9,170 bases of DNA from CAZDQL01 sp964507325 (GTDB taxonomy: Bacteria; Planctomycetota; UBA1135; GCA-002686595). Of the stretch, positions 1 through 6,267 are shown piece after piece; position 1 is the stretch's first letter, and the number at the start of each line of letters is the position of its first letter. The notes under the pieces were generated by a model. It had not been told where the DNA came from. It searched no databases and worked only from the letters and a program-made list of their open reading frames with translations. The position numbers were made by a program, and so were the translations under genes. The stretch lies in assembly GCA_964507325.1 (NCBI GenBank), contig CAZDQL010000156.1, positions 1 to 9,170 on the forward strand. Reading direction: 5' to 3'.

Positions 1-81
1 TAACGGGGTTGCGGCGAGAGATCCCGGGGAATGCACACCGAAGGGGGGCAGTTCAGAAGCGGTCCCTTCGTGGAGGGCAGT

Positions 82-99
82 GCCGGGAGTGAACCCGGC
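82..99 (-). terminator. Hairpin at the end of the three-gene minus-strand operon (weak terminator candidate)
   Basis: A perfect 6-bp inverted repeat, GCCGGG / CCCGGC, with a 6-base loop begins in the last base of the TAG stop of the peptidase gene. It is read leftward. No T-rich tract follows on the minus strand, so it is not a canonical intrinsic terminator. It may only stabilise the 3' end or be chance in GC-rich DNA. The rest of positions 1-98 shows no gene I can support. Confidence 0.25.
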
Positions 100-1292
100 T
101 ACAGCTCCGACGCCAGGTCCTCGAGCACGGCGCTCAGGGGGATGCCGATCCGCGCGCGGAAGGAGTCCTCCGCGCTCGTCCCCTCGCGGCAGCCCGTGAC
201 CATGGCGAAGAGCACCGTTGCGCCGTACTGCCGCTCCGCGTAGGCCACGAAGGCGAGCGCCTGGGCGTAGGCCCGCTCGATGGCGGCGGCGTCCTCCCAG
301 GTGGCCAGGTTGCCCGCCAGCTCGTCCAGGGTGAAGAGCTCGGCCCCGGAGAGGGTCGCGCGGGCGCGGTCCACGGCGGCCTGGCGGGCGCTCGAGGAGG
401 ACTCCTCCATCCACTGCGCCAGACCCTCGTTCAACCAGGCGGGCACGGCGTGTCCCCCCGACTCCTCCACGAAGGCGTGCAGGAGCTCGTGCCGCAGGAC
501 CCGCACCACGGCCGGGAGCTCCCGCGTCAGGTCCCCCACGGGAACGCGGATCGTCCCGTCGTACACCCCCCCGGCCCAGGGTCCAACGCCGGTCACCCGA
601 TCGAAGCCCTCGCGGGTGTAGAGCACCACCCGCACCCGCGGGCGGCCGCTCTCCACCGGCCAGAACCCGAAGGCCTCGCCGCAGTCGATGTAGGCGTCCT
701 CCAGGAGTCGGCAGACCTGGTCGATCTCGGCGCGCACCTCGTTGCGGTCCAGGTCGTAGGCCACGTCGAAGTGCTCGGTGCCCTGCTCGTAGAAGCCGTC
801 CTCCGCCGCCGCGCTGCGCTTCCAGCGGACGAGCAGCTCCGAGAGCGCCTCCCGATCGGGGGCCAGACCCGCGGCCCGCTCGAGCATGGCGATCGCCGCC
901 AGCCGCTGCGCCGCGTCGCCGCCGGCGTGGGTGCGGGTCGCTTGACGCACCAGGGCCTCGGCCAGGTTGCGGGCGAAGACCGGCTCGTCGGGATCCCCCG
1001 CCAGGCACGCCTCGAAGGCCTCGATCGCCTCCCCGTAGTCCTCCCGCTCCAGCGCTGCCAGGCCGCGCTCGTTGACGCGTGCCCAGGAGTCGACGGGGGA
1101 GACCGCGCCCGGTTGCTGCCCCAGTGCCGGTCGCGTCTTGGGCAGGGGACGGGCGGGCCCCTCGCGGGTGGTGGCGGGCGGCTCGGAGCGCGGCTGGGGC
1201 TCCGGCCGCGAATCGCGCGTGATCCACCAGGCACCGGTCGCCAAGGCACCCAGCGCGAGTACCAGCAGCAGCAATACTCGAGTCCCGCTCAC
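99..1292 (-). CDS. Membrane-anchored TPR protein with HExxH peptidase MA-like domain
   Basis: A predicted gluzincin-type zinc metallopeptidase of 397 residues. Residues about 5-23 are one hydrophobic segment (LLLLVLALGALATGAWW), an N-terminal anchor or signal peptide. A Pro/Arg-rich linker follows to about 68. Residues about 70-150 resemble TPR helices (NERGLAALEREDYGEAIEAF). The catalytic part holds HELLH at 268-272 and a downstream NEGLAQW whose Glu289 fits the third zinc ligand, the arrangement of peptidase MA-like and DUF1570-type proteins. It probably acts outside the cytoplasmic membrane; the substrate is unknown. I chose the GTG at 1292 because it overlaps the upstream stop as GTGA and the hydrophobic segment begins right after it. 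The frame stays open to 1847, but that stretch is Arg/Pro/Ala-rich shadow of the YkgJ gene. It is the last gene of the operon. Confidence 0.82.
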   Translation of the reverse strand: MSGTRVLLLLVLALGALATGAWWITRDSRPEPQPRSEPPATTREGPARPLPKTRPALGQQPGAVSPVDSWARVNERGLAALEREDYGEAIEAFEACLAGDPDEPVFARNLAEALVRQATRTHAGGDAAQRLAAIAMLERAAGLAPDREALSELLVRWKRSAAAEDGFYEQGTEHFDVAYDLDRNEVRAEIDQVCRLLEDAYIDCGEAFGFWPVESGRPRVRVVLYTREGFDRVTGVGPWAGGVYDGTIRVPVGDLTRELPAVVRVLRHELLHAFVEESGGHAVPAWLNEGLAQWMEESSSSARQAAVDRARATLSGAELFTLDELAGNLATWEDAAAIERAYAQALAFVAYAERQYGATVLFAMVTGCREGTSAEDSFRARIGIPLSAVLEDLASEL

Positions 1293-2152
1293 CGCGCCCC
1301 CTCCGACGTCCCGCCCGCGACGGTCTTCCCGCCGATCCCGCGCGCGAGGAGCTGTGCGGGGAAGCGCCCGTAGGAGGCGGGGTAGTCGCTGGCGCGCTCG
1401 ATCGCGCGGATCCGCTCCAGCATCCGCCCGTGCAGGGACTCGAGCCGTTCCCGTCCGACCGCGTCGCAGAAGTAGGTGCGGCAGCCGAGGGCCCGTCCGG
1501 CGCGGTTGGTGCAGGCCCCTTGCACGTGGTAGGGGCAGCGCCCCGGCTCGGGCTCCCCGTGGGGGGCGTCCCGCGACGCGGCGAAGTCCGCCTCGAGGCC
1601 GGTGGCGAAGAGCTCGTGCCCCGCCTCCTCGAAGCGGCAGCAGGTGCCCCGGCGCTGGCAGTTGGGGCGCGGCTCGAGGCGCGCGATCTCGCCGGCGAGG
1701 CGCTCGTAGAGATCCGCCAGGAGCGCGAAGGCGCGCGCCCGCCGGCGGTCGTCCACCCGGACGGCGATCCCCGGGCAGAGCGCGCGGGCGCGCTCGAACG
1801 CCTCCGGGTCGGAGAGCACCTCCGGCCAGAAGGGGAAGGCGCGGCACTGCTCGGGGCGCGCGCAGTAGACGCTGCAGTGCCGGCTCCCCTCGAGCAGGGC
1901 GCAGCGTCCGGCGTGCTCGCGCAGGCTGGCGCGCAGCTCCCCGCTGCGGGGGTCGGGAACGGTGCGTAGGTGGTCGCGCTCGAAGCGCTGCGGATCCACC
2001 CCCAGGGCGGTGGCGATCGAGCGCGCCTCCCCGGGGCGCAACCAGACGCGTCCTTCCCCCGCGCGGCAGCAGTGTCCGCAGCGCTGGCAGTGGAAGGTGA
2101 AGGGGACCACGGCCTCCGGGCCCGTCGCGTGCCTGGGGCCGGACAAGGTCAC
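1289..2152 (-). CDS. YkgJ-like protein with two CxxCxxCC-type cysteine clusters
   Basis: A predicted metal-binding protein of 287 residues, exact role unknown. The first half matches the YkgJ family (zinc- or iron-chelating CxxCxxCC domain): Cys22, 25, 28 and 29 form CQRCGHCC, followed by Cys84, 93, 97 and 103 in a CSVYCARPEQCRAFPFWPE context. The second half repeats the theme with CQRRGTCC (Cys165, 171, 172) and Cys206, 214, 224 and 229 (GCRTYFC), but its second cluster Cys is replaced by Arg168. No signal peptide or membrane segment is visible, so it is probably cytosolic. The start is the GTG at 2152, which overlaps the kinase TGA as GTGA; the stop overlaps the next gene's GTG the same way. 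The frame is open further upstream inside the kinase, but that stretch is low-complexity shadow sequence. Genetic linkage to a kinase and a peptidase suggests a shared pathway, but the sequence does not show which. Confidence 0.85.
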   Translation of the reverse strand: MTLSGPRHATGPEAVVPFTFHCQRCGHCCRAGEGRVWLRPGEARSIATALGVDPQRFERDHLRTVPDPRSGELRASLREHAGRCALLEGSRHCSVYCARPEQCRAFPFWPEVLSDPEAFERARALCPGIAVRVDDRRRARAFALLADLYERLAGEIARLEPRPNCQRRGTCCRFEEAGHELFATGLEADFAASRDAPHGEPEPGRCPYHVQGACTNRAGRALGCRTYFCDAVGRERLESLHGRMLERIRAIERASDYPASYGRFPAQLLARGIGGKTVAGGTSEGAR

Positions 2153-3216
2153 CTCTTGCGCGAGGAACGGCGGCGCTGCACCCCGCCGTAGGGGCGCCGG
2201 TCGCTGGCGTAGTCGAGGCTCTCGCGGCCGATGAGCTGCTCGCGGATGTCCCCCACCAGCTCCTCCCAGCTCTGGTAGCGCACCTCGGCGTCCTTGGCCA
2301 TCATCTTCTCGATGAAGTAGTGCAGGTGCGGGGAGAGCCCGCGGCTCTTCAGCTCGGGGGAGGAGAGGGTGCCCATCACCGCCTGGCGCAAGGTCTCCTC
2401 GTCGGTCTCCCCCTCGAAGGGCAGGTGTCCGATGGTGAGCTGGAAGAGGGTCACTCCCACCGAGTAGATGTCGCTGCGCAGGTCGGCGCGCGCACCGCCC
2501 TGGGCCTGCTCGGGGGAGAGGTACTGCACGGTGCCCACGGCGGAGTCCTCCGGATTGCACTCGTCGCTGGCAGCGCAGAACCCGAGGTCGATCAGCTTGG
2601 TGCGCGCGCTGTCGGTGAGCATGATGTTGCCGGGCTTGACGTCGCGGTGCACCAGGCGTTGCTCCGCCAGGTACTGCAGCACCTCGGCCACCTCCAACAC
2701 GATCTGCAGCGCGACCCCCTCCTCGAAGGTGTGCCCGTCGTCCAGGTGCTCGAGCAGGGTGCGACCCTGCACCAGCTCGAGCCGCGCGAAGTAGGTCTCT
2801 CCGCTGCGAGCCACGCCGTGGCCCTTGAGGAGTCCCGGGTGGTCCAAGCGCTCGTGCAGCCGCGCCTCCTCGACGAAGGCCTTGAGCTGCCGGGGATCCC
2901 GAGCGCAACGCGGGCTCAGGATCTTCAGCGCCATGAGTCGGCCGGAGCGCTTCTCGCGCACCCGGAAGACCTCGGCCGTGCCTCCCACTCCGAGACGCCC
3001 CAGGAATTCGTATCCGGGGATCTCCGGCTCCTCGCCGGCCTTGGTGCGCCGCAGGCGCTCGACCCGCTGGGGATCCCAGCCCAAGACCTCGACGAGCAGG
3101 TCGTCGAGGGCCCGGCCGTCCTTCAGGGCGGGCAACAGCCGTTCGGCTTCCGGTTTGCGCAGGTGCCCTCGGTGAACGAGGAGGGCGAGGAAGCGGGCTT
3201 CGTCCTGGGGGCTCAT
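2149..3216 (-). CDS. Hanks-type serine/threonine protein kinase, soluble
   Basis: A bacterial Ser/Thr protein kinase (Pkn/Stk type) of 355 residues. Residues 1-65 form a Leu/Arg-rich helical N-terminal region without a known motif. The kinase domain runs from about 69 to 330: glycine loop GRLGVGG (73-79), ATP-anchoring Lys98 in MALK, probable helix-C Glu117, catalytic HRDVKPGN (190-197; Asp192), metal-binding DLG (210-212) in place of DFG, SPE (234-236) in place of APE, and DIYSVGVTLFQL (249-260). All core catalytic residues are present, so it should be active. The tail ends basic (QRRRSSRKR). No membrane segment or sensor domain follows the kinase, unlike many PknB-type receptors, so it is probably cytosolic. 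The ATG at 3216 starts it; no Shine-Dalgarno is seen upstream (AACCAAATCC). It is first in the operon with the YkgJ-like and peptidase genes, and its partners may be substrates. Confidence 0.93.
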   Translation of the reverse strand: MSPQDEARFLALLVHRGHLRKPEAERLLPALKDGRALDDLLVEVLGWDPQRVERLRRTKAGEEPEIPGYEFLGRLGVGGTAEVFRVREKRSGRLMALKILSPRCARDPRQLKAFVEEARLHERLDHPGLLKGHGVARSGETYFARLELVQGRTLLEHLDDGHTFEEGVALQIVLEVAEVLQYLAEQRLVHRDVKPGNIMLTDSARTKLIDLGFCAASDECNPEDSAVGTVQYLSPEQAQGGARADLRSDIYSVGVTLFQLTIGHLPFEGETDEETLRQAVMGTLSSPELKSRGLSPHLHYFIEKMMAKDAEVRYQSWEELVGDIREQLIGRESLDYASDRRPYGGVQRRRSSRKR

Positions 3217-3427
3217 GGATTTGGTTCGAGGTCTGCTATCGATTCAGGACACATAGTCGGCGAGGGCGCAGAGTCTACCCCCCGGTTGGGAGGCCCTCGA
3301 CAGGAGGGAATCGGCGGATGGGCCACAGTCGGGCCAAGCCGGATTCCGAAATCTCCCGCATCCGGGACCCGACCGCCCAGGCGGCGGGTCCTCTCCTCTC
3401 CCTCCCCCTCCCCACTCCTCGCCGATC
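3217..3427. promoter_or_regulatory. Divergent intergenic region between kinase operon and clp-like gene
   Basis: These 211 bp separate two divergent genes and must hold both promoters unless the transcripts start further away. I find no convincing sigma-70 pair for either. On the minus strand TAGACT, 16 bases, then TATGTG lies upstream of the kinase but is a weak match. Positions 3391-3420 are almost pure pyrimidine on the plus strand (one A in 30 bases), directly before the GTG at 3428. On the minus strand this gives G-runs of 4, 5 and 3 separated by single A bases. There is no Shine-Dalgarno before the GTG. An ATG at 3318 opens a frame that overlaps the clp gene out of phase and looks like shadow. 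Confidence 0.5.
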
Positions 3428-4747
3428 GTGGCCCACATCGCCCGCGAGCGCAGCGTCTACCGCTACTTCGACCTCGCCGACTCCTTCGTCCAGATCCTCG
3501 TCAAGGACGGTGAGGGGCTGGCGCTGCCGGACAACGCGGGGCTCAACCGGGCCGGGTACCGGCGCATGGTCATCGCGGCCTGCATGCCGGATTTCAAGGA
3601 TGACGTGGCGAGGGCGCTGGAGACCCTTTTCCCCGAGGATCCCCTGATGGTGGAGGACCTCCTCTACCAGTTGTGCATTGAGATCAACCCCGCGCTGGAC
3701 ATCCACGAGGTGCATCTCACCTTGGAGGAGAGCGAGCGGACCCAGAGCGTGGCCCCCGTCGACGACCCCGGCCAGGAGCTCCTGACGCGACTGCGCCGCC
3801 GCGCCCAGAACCTCGAAGGGCGCTTGGCGCAGAGGGTGATCGGCCAGGGCTCGGCCCTGGAGGCGGTGGCGCGGGTCGTGCGCCGCGCGGCGGTCGGGCT
3901 CGGGGAGGAGGGTCGTCCCCTGGCATCCTTCCTGCTCATCGGCCGCACGGGGACCGGCAAGACCGAGCTGGCGCGCGCCCTGTCGCGCGAGCTCTTCGCC
4001 CGCGGCGAGACGCGGGAGGGGCCGGGCCTGGTGCGCATCGACTGCTCGGAGTACGCCTCCGCCCACGAGTACTCCAAGCTGATCGGCTCGCCCCCCGGCT
4101 ACGTCGGCCACGACGAGGGGGGGCAGTTGACCGACGCGGTGGCCTCCGCCGGAGGCTGCGTGGTGCTCTTCGACGAGGTGGAGAAGGCGCACCCGCGCAT
4201 GCACAACCTGCTGCTGCAGATCCTCGAGGAGGGTGAGCTGACCGACTCCAAGGGGCGCCGCGTCTCCTTCGCCGGCACGGTGGTCATCCTGACCTCCAAC
4301 GCCGGCGCAGACGAGATCGCCTCCGCCGCTCAGGCGGTCGGCTTCGGCTCCAAGCCGGCGCTGGGGCGCGAGAGCCTGGAGTCGATCACCGAGACGGCCC
4401 TGGGGCGGGTCTTCAGCCCGGAGTTCCTGGGTCGCCTCGACGAACAGGTGCTCTTCGACGAGCTGCGGCCGGAGGCGGTCGAGCGCATCGCGGCGATGAA
4501 GCTGCAGGAGCTCGCCTGCCGCACGCGGGCGCGCGGCACGCGGGTGGCCTTCACACCGGCGGTGGCGCGTTGGGTGGCGCAGCGCGCCTACTCCCCCGAG
4601 TTCGGAGCGCGTGAGGTGCGGCGTGTCCTACAACGGGACGTCGAGCCGGAGATCACCGAGCGCATGCTCGAGGGGGCGGTGGACCGCGATCAGCTCCTGC
4701 GCGTGCGGGTGCGCTGCGGAGCACTTTGTTTCGAAGTCGAGGACTGA
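3428..4747 (+). CDS. Single-ring ClpA/ClpC-like AAA+ unfoldase with novel N-terminal domain
   Basis: A Hsp100/Clp-family ATPase of 439 residues that holds one AAA+ module of the D2 type (AAA_2 plus the D2-small domain), about half the size of ClpA, ClpB or ClpC. It should use ATP to unfold or remodel proteins in the cytoplasm. Visible motifs: Walker A GRTGTGKT (172-179), pore loop GYVG (224-227) within SPPGYVGHDEGGQLTDAV, Walker B VVLFDE (245-250), sensor 1 TSNAG (Asn291), arginine-finger region SPEFLGR (Arg336), and sensor 2 GAR (Arg395). VGF at 304-306 sits where ClpA/ClpC/ClpX carry the ClpP-docking tripeptide. Residues 1-100 match no Clp N-domain or ClpX zinc finger I recognise and may be the substrate adaptor. 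The GTG at 3428 is the first ATG, GTG or TTG after the in-frame TAG at 3254-3256, so the start is constrained though no Shine-Dalgarno is seen. A fossil of its 3' end occurs again at 6193-6217. Confidence 0.9.
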   Translation: MAHIARERSVYRYFDLADSFVQILVKDGEGLALPDNAGLNRAGYRRMVIAACMPDFKDDVARALETLFPEDPLMVEDLLYQLCIEINPALDIHEVHLTLEESERTQSVAPVDDPGQELLTRLRRRAQNLEGRLAQRVIGQGSALEAVARVVRRAAVGLGEEGRPLASFLLIGRTGTGKTELARALSRELFARGETREGPGLVRIDCSEYASAHEYSKLIGSPPGYVGHDEGGQLTDAVASAGGCVVLFDEVEKAHPRMHNLLLQILEEGELTDSKGRRVSFAGTVVILTSNAGADEIASAAQAVGFGSKPALGRESLESITETALGRVFSPEFLGRLDEQVLFDELRPEAVERIAAMKLQELACRTRARGTRVAFTPAVARWVAQRAYSPEFGAREVRRVLQRDVEPEITERMLEGAVDRDQLLRVRVRCGALCFEVED

Positions 4748-4760
4748 CTTCCACCTCGCG

Positions 4761-4789
4761 TTGCCGCCCCCGGGAGACACGGGTAGCAT
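4761..4789 (+). promoter_or_regulatory. Putative promoter of sulfatase 1 (TTGCCG-17-TAGCAT)
   Basis: TTGCCG at 4761-4766 and TAGCAT at 4784-4789 are separated by 17 bases, each matching 4 of 6 sigma-70 consensus positions. The -10 box ends 6 bases before the ATG at 4796. Transcription would thus begin at or beside the start codon, giving a leaderless mRNA, which agrees with the absence of a Shine-Dalgarno. The homologous place in copy B has TTGACG-17-TAACCT. The clp stop is only 48 bases upstream, so read-through is also possible. Confidence 0.45.
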
Positions 4790-4795
4790 CGATTC

Positions 4796-6055
4796 ATGCG
4801 CCCGGTCCGCTTCGTCGACCTCATCGTCGCTGCTCTCTTCGTCTGCGCAACGGGCCCGTCCCTCGCGCAACGGGTGCTCCTGATCGACATCGACGACGTG
4901 GGCAGCAAGCTCCTGGAGCAGACGCCTACACCCGTGCTCGACGCGGTCGCCGCGGCGGGACTGCGCTTCACGAATTTCTACGTGGCGCCGGTCTGCTCCC
5001 CCACGCGGGCGCGCATGAACACAGGGGCGCGCAGCAGCCACCCCAGCCTGCTCCTGGGGGGCATCGTCAAGCGCGACGGCGACTACTCCATGCCGCTCCA
5101 GCCTCTGGAGCCCCTGGCGCGCATCGTCGCTGACGCAGGCTTCTCCACCGTCAAGCTCGGCAAGTGGCACCTGGCGCCCAACGACGACTACCTGCACCCC
5201 AACCGCGCCGGCTGGCAACAGTACGCGGGACTGCTCAACAATCCCGACAAGGACAACGACGACGAGTACTTCCACTTCGGCAAGGTGATCAACGGCTCCT
5301 GGCGTCGGGTGAAGGACCGCTACCTGACCAGCGACGAGACCGACGACGCCGTCGCCTGTGTGCGGGCGGGAGTGAACCTGATCTCACTCAGCTACCACGC
5401 CGTCCACCGCCCCTACCACGTGCCGCCCTCCCACCTCTTCCAAGGGCCTCCCCCGCAGGACCGACTCGAGATGGCACAGGCGGCCCTGCAGGCGGTGGAC
5501 ACCGAGCTGGGGCGCCTCCTGGGAGAGGCGCTGCCGCGTGGCTACACGGTGCTGGTCTTCTGCGACAACGGCACCGCCGGCTCCCTTGGAGGATCCAAGG
5601 GCACGGTGTTCGAGGGGGGGGTGCACACCCCCTGCTTCGCCATCGGCCGCGGGGTGGAGCCGGGGGTCGACGGATCCCTGCTGGCGGTCGAGGACATCTA
5701 CGCCACCGTGGCGGAGCTCTTCGGCCTGGCGACCGGCCCCACGCGCGGACCGGACTCGATCTCCTTCGCTTCCCAGCTGCGAGGGCAAACGAACCCGCTC
5801 GCCCGGCGCACGGTCTACACCGAGGCCTGGACCCCCAACGGCGCGGATCCGCGCTTCGAGACTGTCGACAAGCCCTGGCGCCGGACGCAGCGCACGCAGC
5901 GCTACAAGCTGATCCGTGACCAGGACCTGCCGGGGGACCGCTACTACGACCTGAAGGTCGATCCAGCGGAGGTGCATGACCTCCTCACCGGAGACCTTGA
6001 GGCCACGGCGCGCTGGACCCTGCACGTGCTGCTGCGGCTCCTGGACGCGGTGTAG
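4796..6055 (+). CDS. Secreted type I sulfatase, paralog 1 of a tandem pair
   Basis: A predicted formylglycine-dependent sulfatase (alkaline phosphatase superfamily), 419 residues, short for the family. A Sec signal peptide (about 1-24, ending SLA before QR) implies export. Likely metal ligands are Asp33-Asp34 near the N-terminus and Asp257-Asn258 (CDNGT). The active-site motif is CSPTR (67-71), whose Cys67 would become formylglycine. GKWHL gives Lys123 and His125, HAVHRP gives His204, and GGSKGTVFEGG gives Lys268. All correspond to the catalytic set of known sulfatases, so activity is likely; the substrate (a sulfate ester, perhaps a sulfated glycan) is unknown. The motif continues ARMNTG, where the family normally has a hydrophobic residue instead of Asn75. 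The C-terminal RTQRYKLIRD...YYDLKVDPAEVHDLL is typical of the family. It is 48 bases after the clp gene and is the left product of the tandem duplication. No maturation enzyme lies in the window. Confidence 0.92.
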   Translation: MRPVRFVDLIVAALFVCATGPSLAQRVLLIDIDDVGSKLLEQTPTPVLDAVAAAGLRFTNFYVAPVCSPTRARMNTGARSSHPSLLLGGIVKRDGDYSMPLQPLEPLARIVADAGFSTVKLGKWHLAPNDDYLHPNRAGWQQYAGLLNNPDKDNDDEYFHFGKVINGSWRRVKDRYLTSDETDDAVACVRAGVNLISLSYHAVHRPYHVPPSHLFQGPPPQDRLEMAQAALQAVDTELGRLLGEALPRGYTVLVFCDNGTAGSLGGSKGTVFEGGVHTPCFAIGRGVEPGVDGSLLAVEDIYATVAELFGLATGPTRGPDSISFASQLRGQTNPLARRTVYTEAWTPNGADPRFETVDKPWRRTQRTQRYKLIRDQDLPGDRYYDLKVDPAEVHDLLTGDLEATARWTLHVLLRLLDAV

Positions 6056-6080
6056 CGCCACCGCCTGACGAAGTCTTCGC

Positions 6081-6107
6081 ACCCGAGGGGGCGTCGAGCG
6101 CCCGGGT
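6081..6107 (+). terminator. GC-rich hairpin downstream of sulfatase 1 (possible terminator)
   Basis: GGGCG (6089-6093), loop TCGAG, CGCCC (6099-6103) form a perfect stem, extended by outer ACCC (6081-6084) and GGGT (6104-6107) across a small left bulge. It begins 25 bases after the sulfatase 1 stop. No T tract follows, so termination is uncertain. The equivalent bases after sulfatase 2 do not form this hairpin. Confidence 0.3.
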
Positions 6108-6114
6108 GTCGCCC

Positions 6115-6181
6115 GTGATCTCCGTGCGCTGCGCCTGCCGTACGACCGGCTGACGCCAGGGCCTGCCGCTGGGAGCCTGCC
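6115..6181 (+). pseudogene. Fossil 5' end of the metallophosphoesterase gene
   Basis: The stretch GTGATCTCCGTGCGCTGC lines up with ATGATCTCCCCTCGCTGC, the first six codons of the phosphoesterase gene at 7585. It sits 59 bases after the sulfatase 1 stop, against 60 bases for the real gene after sulfatase 2. The flanking CGCCACCGCC directly after the two sulfatase stops is identical, and GCCC before the start codon is kept. The frame now ends at TGA (6151-6153) after 12 codons. A weaker match near 6160-6180 (GGCCTGCCGCTGGGAG) to the codons around residues 19-23 of the real gene suggests the fossil reaches that far with a net loss of about 9 bases. The TAGCCT box before the intact gene is not kept here. 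It is non-coding. Confidence 0.72.
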
Positions 6182-6192
6182 GCCTAGATCGC

Positions 6193-6217
6193 CGCTCTGT
6201 TTCGGGTCGAGGGCTGA
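6193..6217 (+). pseudogene. Fossil 3' end of the clp-like gene
   Basis: CTCTGTTTCGGGTCGAGGGCTGA matches CTTTGTTTCGAAGTCGAGGACTGA, the last codons and stop of the clp gene (4724-4747), with one deleted base and a few substitutions. The remnant stop TGA (6215-6217) lies 50 bases before the sulfatase 2 ATG; the real clp stop lies 48 bases before the sulfatase 1 ATG. This preserved spacing makes chance unlikely. Upstream of about 6193 the similarity to clp ends, which marks the duplication breakpoint at about 6182-6193. Confidence 0.7.
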
Positions 6218-6230
6218 CCCTTACTCAGTA

Positions 6231-6259
6231 TTGACGCACGCAATACGGGGAGTTAACCT
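6231..6259 (+). promoter_or_regulatory. Putative promoter of sulfatase 2 (TTGACG-17-TAACCT)
   Basis: TTGACG at 6231-6236 (5 of 6 to TTGACA) and TAACCT at 6254-6259 are 17 bases apart, and the -10 box ends 8 bases before the ATG at 6268. It corresponds by alignment to the putative promoter of sulfatase 1. There is no Shine-Dalgarno; CTCGAAGGCG precedes the ATG. A near-leaderless transcript is predicted. Confidence 0.45.
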
Positions 6260-6267
6260 CGAAGGCG

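Larger units (their letters stand above)
4722..6181 (+). repeat. Direct tandem duplication, copy A (clp 3' end, sulfatase 1, phosphoesterase 5' fossil)
   Basis: Left copy of a unit of about 1.47 kb (sulfatase start to start is 1472 bases). It begins in the last seven codons of the clp gene, contains the first sulfatase and its promoter region, and ends with a decayed start of the phosphoesterase gene. Spacing between landmarks matches copy B closely: clp stop to sulfatase ATG is 48 versus 50 bases, and sulfatase stop to the phosphoesterase start codon is 59 versus 60 bases. The outer limits are approximate. Confidence 0.8.

Noticed and set aside
40..101. A possible tRNA-like fold near the left edge, from GGGTTCAC-like bases on the minus strand.
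   Set aside because: The hairpin loop has 6 bases rather than 7, and no acceptor, D-arm or anticodon arm can be built.
450..1373. A plus-strand open frame of 307 codons opposite the TPR-peptidase gene.
   Set aside because: His/Arg/Leu-rich antisense translation with no domain; the minus strand has HELLH and TPR features.
1293..1847. Upstream extension of the TPR-peptidase frame.
   Set aside because: The added residues are almost only Arg, Pro, Ala and Gly and overlap the YkgJ gene. The GTG at 1292 with the hydrophobic anchor and GTGA overlap is the better start.
2153..2908. Upstream extension of the YkgJ-like frame inside the kinase gene.
   Set aside because: The kinase frame has all catalytic motifs. 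The extension is low-complexity shadow sequence, and the GTG at 2152 fits the overlap pattern.
2320..3513. A long plus-strand open frame (397 codons) opposite the kinase and running into the clp gene.
   Set aside because: Antisense to clear kinase motifs, no recognisable domain, and it runs across the clp start in another frame.
3275..4204. A minus-strand open frame of 309 codons opposite the clp gene.
   Set aside because: The plus strand has complete AAA+ motifs; this is a mirror frame.
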